From Alistipes sp. (GTDB lineage Bacteria; Bacteroidota; Bacteroidia; Bacteroidales; Rikenellaceae): a DNA stretch of 19,064 nucleotides. The stretch's first letter is position 1; each line of letters starts with the position of its first letter. A program made the translations under genes and the position numbers. Below the pieces are notes generated by a model. The model ran no database searches. It worked only from the letters and a program-made list of their open reading frames with translations, and was not told where the DNA came from. This document shows positions 1-7,250 of this stretch, piece after piece. The stretch is taken from contig JAHHQN010000032.1 in NCBI GenBank assembly GCA_020026375.1, positions 1 through 19,064 of the forward strand, in the 5' to 3' direction.

Positions 1-790
1 CCATAAATTTCAGCAGTGCTTCGGCGCACTTTTCGGGTTCTTCGTAGAAACCCATGTGGCCCGAATTCTCGAGCCAGACGACCTGCGCCTGCGGATGGTC
101 GGCCGTCATCTTTTCGGCCACCTCCACGGGGATATAGTTGTCCTTACGTCCCAAGATGAAAAGTTGCGGAACAGCGGTGTGGCGCAACATCTCGTTCTGG
201 TCGCGGCGTCCGATCATGCCGTTGAGCAGGGCGACGATGCCCTCGTCCTCGGTGATGGCCACCAGTTCGGTCAAATCCTCGATGTAGTCCTGCATGCGTC
301 GGCGGTTCTCCTCGGCAAATCCTGCCGCAGGGGCCACACGCGCGATGAGTTCCTTCTTGCCGGCCTTCACCAGTTCGATTTCGCGTCGTCGGTTCTGGGC
401 CTTCTCCTCAGTGTCGGGATTGGGGGTCGAGCTGAGCAGTACCACGCCCTCGGTCATCTCGGGGTGACGCTCCGTGAAGGCCAGTGCCACATATCCGCCC
501 ATCGAGTGTCCCACGATGGTGGCGCGTGAGATGCCCAGCGCGCGGAGTGCATCGGCTACGGTGTCGGCCAGAAAATCCATCGTGTGGCTTTCGCCCCTGA
601 CGACCGATATGCCGTGACCCGGCAGGTCGAGGGTCACCACCCTCACCTTCTTGTAGAGCAGCGGCACGAAATCCTCCCACACGAGCATCGATTCCAGATA
701 GCCGTGCAGCAGGACGACACACTTGTCGCCGTTTTCCGAGTCGCAGATGTGGAGCGGAGTCTCACCTGCCATGATAAATTTTTCAATCAT
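1..790 (-). CDS. alpha/beta hydrolase (3' end cut by window edge)
   Basis: Serine hydrolase of the alpha/beta fold; the substrate cannot be read from sequence. 263 residues are visible. An HGYLES stretch (about residues 29-34) matches the oxyanion-hole region. The nucleophile elbow GHSMGG puts the serine at residue 96. GRKDNYIP supplies an aspartate at 217 and NSGHMGF a histidine at 245, so the full Ser-Asp-His triad is present. There is no signal peptide, so it is probably cytoplasmic. The reading frame runs off the left edge with probably only a few residues missing, since the histidine lies close to the C-terminus in this family. I chose the ATG at 790 (MIEKFIMAGE); an in-frame ATG at 772 is the alternative. 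It starts 20 bp after the small acidic gene, which itself follows dapF by 24 bp on the same strand, so the three are probably cotranscribed. Fold assignment is secure; a specific activity (esterase, lactonase or C-C hydrolase) is not assigned. Confidence 0.9.
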   Translation of the reverse strand, partial: MIEKFIMAGETPLHICDSENGDKCVVLLHGYLESMLVWEDFVPLLYKKVRVVTLDLPGHGISVVRGESHTMDFLADTVADALRALGISRATIVGHSMGGYVALAFTERHPEMTEGVVLLSSTPNPDTEEKAQNRRREIELVKAGKKELIARVAPAAGFAEENRRRMQDYIEDLTELVAITEDEGIVALLNGMIGRRDQNEMLRHTAVPQLFILGRKDNYIPVEVAEKMTADHPQAQVVWLENSGHMGFYEEPEKCAEALLKFM

Positions 791-810
791 TTCGGTTGGT
801 ATCGTGGGGT

Positions 811-1122
811 TTATTTTTCGTCGTCTTGAGTAGCTTCCTCCTCTTCGTCGTCATATTCCTCGTCGTCATACTCTTCGTCGTCGTACTCCTCATCGTCGAG
901 TTCTTCGTTTTCGTTGTCGAGTTCCTCGTCATCGCCGTTGTCGATGTAGTCGTAGGCCGACATACCCTTTTTCTTGGGCTTCAGGTATTCCTCGTCATCG
1001 TCTTCATCGATGTCGTGGTAGAGTTGGTGACGCTCCTTGCCGCTCTTGTGCATGGGCTGGAGACGTTTTGCCTTACGAAGTTCGTCTGCGTCCTGGTCGC
1101 GAAACTTCTGCTGTGTTTTCAT
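811..1122 (-). CDS. small hypothetical protein with basic N-terminus and acidic repeat tail
   Basis: I do not recognise a named family. The 103-residue product is strongly bipolar. About the first 35 residues are Lys/Arg-rich (starting MKTQQKFRDQ). A middle part carries a KPKKKG patch, and the last 45 residues are almost all Asp/Glu with Tyr, including four tandem five-residue units of the type (Y/L)DDEE. No signal peptide, membrane segment or cysteine is visible, so it should be a soluble, largely disordered cytoplasmic protein. It has a plain ATG at 1122 and a TAA stop. It lies 24 bp downstream of dapF and 20 bp upstream of the hydrolase on the same strand, which argues for a real cotranscribed gene. 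The bipolar charge would suit binding of a basic protein or of nucleic acid, but that is inference. Codon-level repetition makes the gene prone to length change between strains. Confidence 0.75.
   Translation of the reverse strand: MKTQQKFRDQDADELRKAKRLQPMHKSGKERHQLYHDIDEDDDEEYLKPKKKGMSAYDYIDNGDDEELDNENEELDDEEYDDEEYDDEEYDDEEEEATQDDEK
841..900 (-). repeat. four tandem 15-bp units coding the acidic repeat
   Basis: Four adjacent 15-bp units lie at 841-855, 856-870, 871-885 and 886-900. On the plus strand they read ctcttcgtcgtcata, ttcctcgtcgtcata, ctcttcgtcgtcgta and ctcctcatcgtcgag. Read on the minus strand each codes for Tyr/Leu-Asp-Asp-Glu-Glu. The unit length is a multiple of three, so gain or loss of a copy keeps the frame. 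Differences are mostly synonymous third positions, showing the repeat is kept at protein level and is not a fresh duplication. Confidence 0.8.
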
Positions 1123-1146
1123 TTCTGAAAGTTGAAAAATAAATGG

Positions 1147-1956
1147 TTAAAAATTGGTGATGTCGAATTTACCCTCAAAGACACGGCGTGCCGTACCTTT
1201 GAGGTAAATATTTTGGTACTCCTCGGAGTCGCAACGGTGAGAGAACCTCACATGGAGCGTTCCGCCCGGAAGTGTGATTTCGAAGTGGTCGCACAGGGGT
1301 TGTGCGTATCGGTTGGCGGCGATGGCCACAGCGGTGGCACCCGTGCCGCAGGCCAGGGTTTCGTTCTCCACGCCGCGCTCGTAGGTGCGCATGCTCACCT
1401 GCCCCGGGCCGGTTATGCAGGCGAAGTTGACGTTCGTACCCTGCGGAAAGCGGGTGGTGTCGTAGCGTATGGCGCGGCCGCGAGCCACCAGGTCGACGGA
1501 GTTGATGTCGGCGGTGAACTCCACATAGTGGGGGACACCGGTGTTGAGCGAGAAGATGCCTTCGCCCAGAGTGTCGATTTGTCGGACGGGAATCATGCCC
1601 AGCTCCACGATGCCCCGTTCGGCGTCGGCGGAGCAGATTTCGGCACGGTGGAGACCGTCTGTCGCCTCAAACTCCTTGATACGGTCGCCGATGCCCAGAT
1701 GGTGCATGAACAGCGAGAAGCAGCGCGCACCGTTGCCGCACATTTCGCCCTCGGAGCCGTCGGCGTTGTAGTAGCGCATGCGGCAGCGTCCGTCGTCGGT
1801 GGTGGTGAGGGTCATCAGGCCGTCGCCGCCCACACCGAAGTGGCGGTCGCACAGTCGGGCTATCGCCGTGCCTTCCTCGCGGAAGATGCCCCGGCGGTTG
1901 TCGATAAGAATGAAGTCGTTTCCTGCGCCTTCGTATTTCGAAAATGCTGTCTGCAC
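1147..1956 (-). CDS. dapF: diaminopimelate epimerase DapF
   Basis: Converts LL-diaminopimelate to meso-diaminopimelate in the cytoplasm, the last step before the peptidoglycan cross-linking residue and lysine. The protein is 269 residues, normal for the family. It opens with the conserved substrate-binding segment KYEGAGNDFILID. The two catalytic cysteines of the cofactor-independent racemase are both present: Cys73 in EMCGNGARC and Cys203 in LACGTGATA. GVPHYV and the FPQGTNVNF substrate-binding stretch are also intact. The ATG at 1956 sits 26 nt from a -7-like box in the left arm of the 1982-2021 palindrome, so that region probably holds its promoter. It heads a leftward unit with the acidic protein and the hydrolase, neither of which has a known link to lysine synthesis. 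Assignment is firm. Confidence 0.97.
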   Translation of the reverse strand: MQTAFSKYEGAGNDFILIDNRRGIFREEGTAIARLCDRHFGVGGDGLMTLTTTDDGRCRMRYYNADGSEGEMCGNGARCFSLFMHHLGIGDRIKEFEATDGLHRAEICSADAERGIVELGMIPVRQIDTLGEGIFSLNTGVPHYVEFTADINSVDLVARGRAIRYDTTRFPQGTNVNFACITGPGQVSMRTYERGVENETLACGTGATAVAIAANRYAQPLCDHFEITLPGGTLHVRFSHRCDSEEYQNIYLKGTARRVFEGKFDITNF

Positions 1957-1981
1957 GTGTGTGTCTGCTGCTTATACTATT

Positions 1982-2021
1982 ACAAAAGTAATAAAACTTC
2001 TAAAAGTTTTATTACTTTTGT
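1982..2021. promoter_or_regulatory. perfect 18-bp inverted repeat in dapF/nitroreductase divergent promoter
   Basis: Left arm 1982-1999 and right arm 2004-2021 are exact reverse complements around a 4-base spacer (ctaa). Each arm contains a match to the Bacteroidetes -7 box TAnnTTTG, facing outward: TACTTTTG on the minus strand at 1990-1983 towards dapF, and TACTTTTG on the plus strand at 2013-2020 towards the nitroreductase. No clear -33 TTTG stands at the usual distance for either. It lies in the 140-bp gap between two divergent genes. A dimeric regulator site overlapping two back-to-back promoters is the simplest reading. A hairpin terminator is unlikely because both genes point away from it. 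Confidence 0.6.
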
Positions 2022-2096
2022 GAAAAATATGCGTCTGAAAATCACCCGGATTGCGTTTCGTATTGTTTTTGCATAGCGCTTATAAACATTATTCTT

Positions 2097-2846
2097 ATGA
2101 AAAGTAACATCAACAAACACCGTTCTATACGCAAGTACCGTCCCACACCCATTCCCGAGGAGGTGTTGAAGGAGTGCCTTCTGGCTGCATCGAAGGCCTC
2201 GACCTGCGGCAACATGCAGCTCTATTCGCTGGTTGTGACCCGCGACGAGGAACTGCGCCGCCAACTTGCCCCCTGCCACTTCAACCAGCCCATGCTGGAG
2301 AATGCCCCCTGTCTGGTGACCGTGTGTGCCGACATTCACCGTTTCTCGATGTGGTGCCGCCAGCGCGATGCCGAGCCGGCCTACGACAACTTCGCATGGT
2401 TTGTCAACGCCTCGACCGACGCCCTGCTCGCCGCCGAGAACTTCTGTGTGGAGGCCGAGGCACAGGGATTGGGCATCTGCATACTGGGTACCACCCTCTA
2501 CACCGCACGCCGTATCTCCGAGATTCTGCAGCTGCCCGACGGTGTGGTGCCGCTGACCACCATCGTGGTGGGTTATCCCGACGAGTCGCCTGCACTGACC
2601 GACCGCCTGCCCCTCGATGCCGTGGTGCATTACGACCGCTATCAGGAGTACACCGCCGCCGAAATCGACGAGCTGTGGGCCGAGAAGGAGATGTCGGAGG
2701 AGACCCGCCGTCTGCTCGATGAGAACCAACTGCCCAACCTGGCGCAGATATTCACTGAGCGCCGCTATGTGCGCAAGGACAATCTGGCCATCTCGGAGAG
2801 CTACATGGAACTGCTCCGCGAGAAGGGGTTCTTCAATAACAAGTGA
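2097..2846 (+). CDS. NfsA-like FMN-dependent nitroreductase family oxidoreductase
   Basis: Flavin oxidoreductase that uses NAD(P)H to reduce nitro compounds, quinones or free flavin; the physiological substrate is unknown. The 249-residue protein has the nitroreductase pattern: an N-terminal HRSIRKYRPTPIP segment for FMN phosphate contact, SKASTCGNMQLYS for the flavin ring, and AEAQGLGICILG followed by LPDGVVPLTTIVVGYP near the C-terminal half. The C-terminal extension (YDRYQEYTAAEIDELW onward) resembles the NfsA/FRP group, where it contributes to NADPH binding. It is slightly longer than typical NfsA. No signal peptide; cytoplasmic. It opens the rightward unit, its stop overlapping the tamL start by 4 bp, and its promoter probably lies in the palindrome about 76 nt upstream. 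Why a nitroreductase is coupled to an outer-membrane assembly factor is unclear. Family is firm, subgroup likely. Confidence 0.9.
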   Translation: MKSNINKHRSIRKYRPTPIPEEVLKECLLAASKASTCGNMQLYSLVVTRDEELRRQLAPCHFNQPMLENAPCLVTVCADIHRFSMWCRQRDAEPAYDNFAWFVNASTDALLAAENFCVEAEAQGLGICILGTTLYTARRISEILQLPDGVVPLTTIVVGYPDESPALTDRLPLDAVVHYDRYQEYTAAEIDELWAEKEMSEETRRLLDENQLPNLAQIFTERRYVRKDNLAISESYMELLREKGFFNNK

Positions 2847-5224
2847 CCGCCGTGCGCACCATCTATCGCATAGCCCTGCTGCTGGTGTCGGGAGTCGTAC
2901 TCTCGGCCTGCAGCGTCACGCGCCATATTCCCGACGGGCAGTATCTGGTCAACAAGGTCACTGTGGAGGAGGACGACAAGGCTCCCAAGCGCGAGCGGAT
3001 TCCCTCGTCGGATTTCGAGAAGTATATCCGTCAGACCCCCAACAAGCGTTTCCTGGGTACCAATTTCTATGTGTGGCTCTACGACAAGGCCAACCCCCAA
3101 AAGAAGAACAAGTGGAACAACTGGAAACGCCGTGTGGGACAGGCTCCCGTGCTGCTCGACATGAGCCTCACGCAGAAGAGTGCCAAGAACCTCAAGGTCT
3201 ACATGGACACCAAGGGCTTCTTCTCGTCGTATGCCGCCTTCGAGGTCGACACCACCTCCAAAAAGAAGAAGGCCAATATCCGTTATCGGGTGCATCAGGG
3301 TGCGCCCTACATCATCGACACGGTCTCCTACGAGTTCAACGACAAGGCCCTGCGCTCCATCATTCTGCCCGACACGGCGCACACACTGGTGCGCAAGGGC
3401 GAGATTTTCGACATCACACGTCTCGATGCCGAGCGTGAGCGGGTGACCGCCATGCTCAAGGACAAGGGTTACTTCAACTTCTCGGTGGGCAACATCAGCT
3501 ATGTGGCCGACACCCTCATGGGCGACCACAAGGTGGCCGTGAAGGTGGTCTTCAAACAGTACCTCACGGGCTACGACGAACGCGGACAGGCCATCATGGA
3601 GAACAGCATGGTCTACCGTCTGGGCAAAATCAACGTGTTCCCCAATTTCGATCCGGCGGCCGTGAGAACCGACACCACGCTCTTCGCGCGTCTCGACACC
3701 ATGAGCTATCGCGGTCTGAACATCGTCTACGACAAGCGCATGCCCCTGCGTCCGCGTATCCTGCGCAACACCATACCCCTCTATCCCAACTACATCTACA
3801 ACGCCACGCAGGTCAACCACACCTACTCCGACCTCATGTCGCTGGGATATTTCCGCAGTGCGCGCATCTCCTTCAGGGAGGAGCCGCGCGACGAGGAGCA
3901 GCACACCTATGTCACCTACATCGGTCAGGGCGTCGACTCCGTGAAGTCGGTGGCCGCCAAGGAGGGCTATCTGACCTGCAATATCCTCTGCACACCCACC
4001 CTCAAGCAGAGCATCAAACTCGAACTGGAGGGTTCGACTACCTCCAGCTTCTACGGACTGAAGGCCACGGTGGGCTATCAGAACCGCAACATCTTCCGCG
4101 GTGCCGAATCGTTCGATGTGTCGCTGACCACGGGTTACGAATTCATGAAGGCCCCCGATGCTCGCAAGAAACGCGCCTCGGAGGTGGGTATCAACACCTC
4201 GCTCACCTTTCCGCGCTTCCTGCTGCCGTGGCATGTGCGCCGCTACAAGTCGGTCAACCAGCCCAAGACCAAACTCGAGCTGTCGGTCAACTTCCAGGAC
4301 CGTCCCTACTACCGCCGCACGCTGTCGAGTGTGGGACTCACCTACTCGTGGGCGAACTCCAAGTATTCGACCTTCTCGCTCAAACCCATCGACATCAATG
4401 TGGTCGACGTGAGCTACCTCGACGAGGATTTCCTCAAGCACACCCAGAACCAGTACCTCATCAACAGCTACCGTTCGCAGCTGATTGCGGGTCTGACGTT
4501 CAGCTATGTGTTCAACAACCAGATGAAGAACATGGGGCGCAATGCCACCAACATACGCTTCAACTTCGAGACCTCGGGTAACCTGCTCGACGGTCTGGAG
4601 CATCTTTTCTCGAAGCCCAAGGCCGGCCACGACTACTACACCATCTTCGATTTGCGCTACGCCCAGTATTTCCGCACCGACCTGAGCATCAGCCGCAAAA
4701 TCATGCTGGGCGAGAAGGCCGCACTGGCCGGACGTCTCTATGGCGGTGTGGCGGTGGCCTACGGCAACTCCGAGACCGTGCCTTTCGACCGTCTGTTCTA
4801 TTCGGGCGGCAGCAACAGCATGCGCGGCTGGACTCCCCGTACACTGGGTCCCGGTTCGGTGATTCGTCCCGAGACGGAGTTCCCCACACAGCTGGGCGAC
4901 ATGAAACTGGAGGCCAACCTCGAGCTGCGTTTCCCCATCTGGGGCATGATTCACGGTGCCACGTTCTTCGACCTGGGCAATATCTGGTTCCTCAAGAAGA
5001 GCGGCGACTATTCGAGCGACGGGGTGTTCTACCTCGACAGGTTCTACAAGCAGCTGGCCTTCAACACCGGTATCGGCCTGCGTCTCGACATCAAGTTTGC
5101 CGTGCTGCGTCTCGATTGGGGTGTGCAGCTCCACAACCCCAACAATCCGGCCGGCGAGCGGTGGATCAAGAGCCTGAAGTGGAAGAACACGGCGCTCAAC
5201 TTCGGTGTGGGCTATCCGTTCTAA
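2843..5224 (+). CDS. tamL: TamL-type outer membrane assembly lipoprotein (Omp85/TamA family)
   Basis: Omp85-family outer-membrane protein thought to help insert or assemble outer-membrane components; TamL is the lipidated Bacteroidetes version of TamA. I use the GTG at 2843, which overlaps the upstream stop as GTGA; GTG at 2852 is also possible. A lipoprotein signal ends in the lipobox LSAC, making Cys23 the acylated residue. The residues after it (SVTRH) lack an acidic surface-export patch, so the N-terminus should stay periplasmic. Periplasmic POTRA-type repeats fill about residues 30-390, including QTPNKRFLGTNFYVWLY, a stretch I associate with TamL proteins. A 16-strand-type barrel follows, with the Omp85 signature SNSMRGW (Arg661) and a C-terminal phenylalanine (VGYPF) as in a beta-signal. 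Length 793 fits the family. In many Bacteroidetes it is paired with TamB; no tamB is seen here. Family firm, exact role inferred. Confidence 0.92.
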   Translation: MTAVRTIYRIALLLVSGVVLSACSVTRHIPDGQYLVNKVTVEEDDKAPKRERIPSSDFEKYIRQTPNKRFLGTNFYVWLYDKANPQKKNKWNNWKRRVGQAPVLLDMSLTQKSAKNLKVYMDTKGFFSSYAAFEVDTTSKKKKANIRYRVHQGAPYIIDTVSYEFNDKALRSIILPDTAHTLVRKGEIFDITRLDAERERVTAMLKDKGYFNFSVGNISYVADTLMGDHKVAVKVVFKQYLTGYDERGQAIMENSMVYRLGKINVFPNFDPAAVRTDTTLFARLDTMSYRGLNIVYDKRMPLRPRILRNTIPLYPNYIYNATQVNHTYSDLMSLGYFRSARISFREEPRDEEQHTYVTYIGQGVDSVKSVAAKEGYLTCNILCTPTLKQSIKLELEGSTTSSFYGLKATVGYQNRNIFRGAESFDVSLTTGYEFMKAPDARKKRASEVGINTSLTFPRFLLPWHVRRYKSVNQPKTKLELSVNFQDRPYYRRTLSSVGLTYSWANSKYSTFSLKPIDINVVDVSYLDEDFLKHTQNQYLINSYRSQLIAGLTFSYVFNNQMKNMGRNATNIRFNFETSGNLLDGLEHLFSKPKAGHDYYTIFDLRYAQYFRTDLSISRKIMLGEKAALAGRLYGGVAVAYGNSETVPFDRLFYSGGSNSMRGWTPRTLGPGSVIRPETEFPTQLGDMKLEANLELRFPIWGMIHGATFFDLGNIWFLKKSGDYSSDGVFYLDRFYKQLAFNTGIGLRLDIKFAVLRLDWGVQLHNPNNPAGERWIKSLKWKNTALNFGVGYPF

Positions 5225-5242
5225 TGTGACAAGAAAATTTTG

Positions 5243-5249
5243 AAAGGAG
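5243..5249 (+). promoter_or_regulatory. Shine-Dalgarno-like AAAGGAG touching the start codon
   Basis: AAAGGAG at 5243-5249 is an unusually good ribosome-binding sequence for this window, but it touches the ATG at 5250 with no spacer. An in-frame GTG at 5262 would be 12 nt away. Neither spacing is ideal, so the motif does not settle the start. I kept the ATG because genes in this group often initiate without Shine-Dalgarno pairing. Confidence 0.35.
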
Positions 5250-7172
5250 ATGAATAAAATCGTGAAGTTGCTGCGCTCGACACCCCTGTCGGTCGTGGTC
5301 AATCTGTTGTGGGTATATGTGGGGTTCACCGTCGCACGACTGGTGTTCCTCGCGGTCAATCATGTGCAGTTCCACGATCTGTCCGCCGGGCGTGTGTTTG
5401 CCCTCTGTGCGGCCGGACTGCGCTTCGACACCGCCGCCATTCTCTACACCAACCTGCTCTATCTGGTGCTGATGCTCCTGCCGCTCCACTTCAAGGAGCG
5501 CGAGGGCTACCACCGCGCGGTGAAATGGCTCTTCGTGGTGAGCAACATGACGGCCATCGCCGCCAATCTGGTCGATGCGGTCTACTTCCCCTATGCCATG
5601 CGCCGCACCACGGCTTCGGTCTTCAGCCAGTTTGCCAACGAGGACAACCTGTGGGGCATCTTCGGCATCGAACTGCTCCACAACTGGCCGCTGGTGCTGC
5701 TCACGCTGGCGATGGGCTTCCTGTTGTGGAAGGGCTACCGCACCCCGCACCCCGACGTGTCGGACACGAAGCGTTATTATGCGGTCTTCTCTCTGTCGCT
5801 CATTGTGGCGGCCGGTGTGGCGGTGGTGGGCATGCGCGGCGGCGTGGGTCGCGACGTGCGCCCCATCACCATCAGCAATGCCAACCAGTATGTCGACCGT
5901 CCCACCGAGGCGGCCGTGGTGCTGAACACCCCCTTTGCCATCTACCGCACACTGGGTAAGAAACCCTTCGTCACCCCCCGCTATTTCACCGACGAGGCCG
6001 AAATGGAGGCGCTCTATTCGCCCGTCCACCAACCCCGCGAAGGGGCGGTGTTCCGTCCCAAGAATGTGTGTGTGCTGGTGCTGGAGAGCTTCGGCAAGGA
6101 GTATATCGGTGCGCTGAACCGCGACCTCGAGGGCGGCACCTACAAGGGTTACACCCCCTTCCTCGACTCGCTGATTCAAAAGAGCATGGTCTGGGAGTAC
6201 TCCTTCGCCAACGGCCAGCAGAGCATCGACGGACTGCCCTCCGTGTTGTCGGGCATACCGCGTTTCGTGGAGCCGTTCTTCCTCACGCCGGCCTCGATGA
6301 ACCGTCTGACCAGCGTGGGCGGCGAGCTGAAGAAGAAGGGCTACTACACGGCCTTCTTCCACGGCGCACGCAACGGCTCGATGGGTTTCCAGGCCTATTC
6401 GCGTGCCGTGGGCTTCGATGACTATTTCGGTCGCGAGGACTATGCCAACGACGACGACTTCGACGGCAAGTGGGCCATCTGGGACGAGGAGTTCCTCCAG
6501 TTCTTCGCCGAGCGCATCTCGACATTCCGCCAGCCCTTCGCCGTGGGAGTGTTCACCGCATCGTCGCACCACCCCTTCAATATCCCTGCGCGCTACGAGT
6601 CGGTCTTCAAGGCCGGAACGCTGCCCATACACCGCTGTATCCGCTACTCGGACCATGCCCTGCGCCGCTTCTTCGAGACCGCCTCGAAACAGGAGTGGTT
6701 CCGCAACACGCTCTTCGTGCTGACGGCCGACCACACCAACCAGAAGGAGCATGACATCTATCTCACCGATGCCGGAAAATACAGTGTGCCGGTGATTTTC
6801 TACACCCCCGACGGTGATTTGCAGGGCCATGTCGACGCCATCGCCCAGCAGATTGACATCATGCCCACCGTGTTGGGATATCTGGGCTACGATGCCCCCT
6901 TCGTGTCGTTCGGCTGCAACCTGCTCGACACCCCTGCGGAGGAGACCTTCGCCGTGAACCACAACAACGGCATCTACCAGTACTTCAAGGGCGACTACAT
7001 GCTGCAGTTCGACGGCGAGAAGGCGGTGGCGCTCTACGACTTCAAACACGACCCCCTGCTGCGCGACAATCTGGTGGGACAGCTGCCCGTCGAGGAGCGG
7101 CTGACCCTCGAGCTGAAGGCCGTCATTCAGCAGTATATGTACCGCATGAACAACGACCGCATGACGCTCTGA
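5250..7172 (+). CDS. LtaS-like membrane sulfatase-fold phosphotransferase
   Basis: Inner-membrane enzyme of the lipoteichoic-acid-synthase/alkaline-phosphatase superfamily, 640 residues. The N-terminal ~175 residues form about five membrane segments. The C-terminal ~370 residues form the extracytoplasmic catalytic domain. Visible metal and active-site residues are Glu279 in VLVLESFGKEY, Ser325 in NGQQSIDGLPS at the nucleophile position (threonine in LtaS), His440 in SSHHPFN, and Asp494-His495 in LTADHTNQ. Gram-negative relatives transfer phosphoglycerol or phosphoethanolamine to glycans or lipid A; which applies here cannot be read from sequence. It follows tamL by 25 bp and ends the unit at the 7193 hairpin. 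Serine in place of threonine may suit another donor or hydrolysis. Superfamily and topology are firm, substrate unknown. Confidence 0.9.
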   Translation: MNKIVKLLRSTPLSVVVNLLWVYVGFTVARLVFLAVNHVQFHDLSAGRVFALCAAGLRFDTAAILYTNLLYLVLMLLPLHFKEREGYHRAVKWLFVVSNMTAIAANLVDAVYFPYAMRRTTASVFSQFANEDNLWGIFGIELLHNWPLVLLTLAMGFLLWKGYRTPHPDVSDTKRYYAVFSLSLIVAAGVAVVGMRGGVGRDVRPITISNANQYVDRPTEAAVVLNTPFAIYRTLGKKPFVTPRYFTDEAEMEALYSPVHQPREGAVFRPKNVCVLVLESFGKEYIGALNRDLEGGTYKGYTPFLDSLIQKSMVWEYSFANGQQSIDGLPSVLSGIPRFVEPFFLTPASMNRLTSVGGELKKKGYYTAFFHGARNGSMGFQAYSRAVGFDDYFGREDYANDDDFDGKWAIWDEEFLQFFAERISTFRQPFAVGVFTASSHHPFNIPARYESVFKAGTLPIHRCIRYSDHALRRFFETASKQEWFRNTLFVLTADHTNQKEHDIYLTDAGKYSVPVIFYTPDGDLQGHVDAIAQQIDIMPTVLGYLGYDAPFVSFGCNLLDTPAEETFAVNHNNGIYQYFKGDYMLQFDGEKAVALYDFKHDPLLRDNLVGQLPVEERLTLELKAVIQQYMYRMNNDRMTL

Positions 7173-7192
7173 GTGGCGCGTAAGAAGATAGA

Positions 7193-7230
7193 AAAAGACC
7201 TGCATTCCCTTCGGGGAGTGCAGGTCTTTT
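7193..7230. terminator. bidirectional intrinsic terminator, UUCG loop
   Basis: A 17-bp stem (7193-7209 with 7214-7230) has one G-U wobble and closes on a C(TTCG)G tetraloop, which is exceptionally stable as RNA. A-tract on the left and T-tract on the right let it end transcription from both sides. It sits between the convergent LtaS-like gene (stop 7172) and the AraC-family gene (stop 7251). Confidence 0.9.
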
Positions 7231-7250
7231 CGGTATTCGGGCGACCGGGG

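Noticed and set aside
841..900. Tandem units as a CRISPR or non-coding satellite
   Set aside because: Units are contiguous without spacers and code in frame for an acidic repeat.
1982..2021. Palindrome as a transposon or MITE remnant, or as a terminator
   Set aside because: No flanking target duplication is visible, no transposase is near, and both adjacent genes are transcribed away from it.
1132..2076. 314-residue plus-strand open frame over dapF
   Set aside because: Antisense of dapF, which has both catalytic cysteines; the frame runs through the palindromic promoter region.
2801..5359. 852-residue open frame on the minus strand opposite tamL
   Set aside because: It is a mirror of tamL caused by GC-rich codon bias. 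It has no recognisable domains, is rich in His/Val/Gly/Glu as such mirrors are, and tamL shows a clear lipobox and Omp85 motif.
5196..7205. 669-residue open frame on the minus strand opposite the LtaS-like gene
   Set aside because: Mirror frame with mirror-type composition; the plus strand has membrane segments and a full active site.
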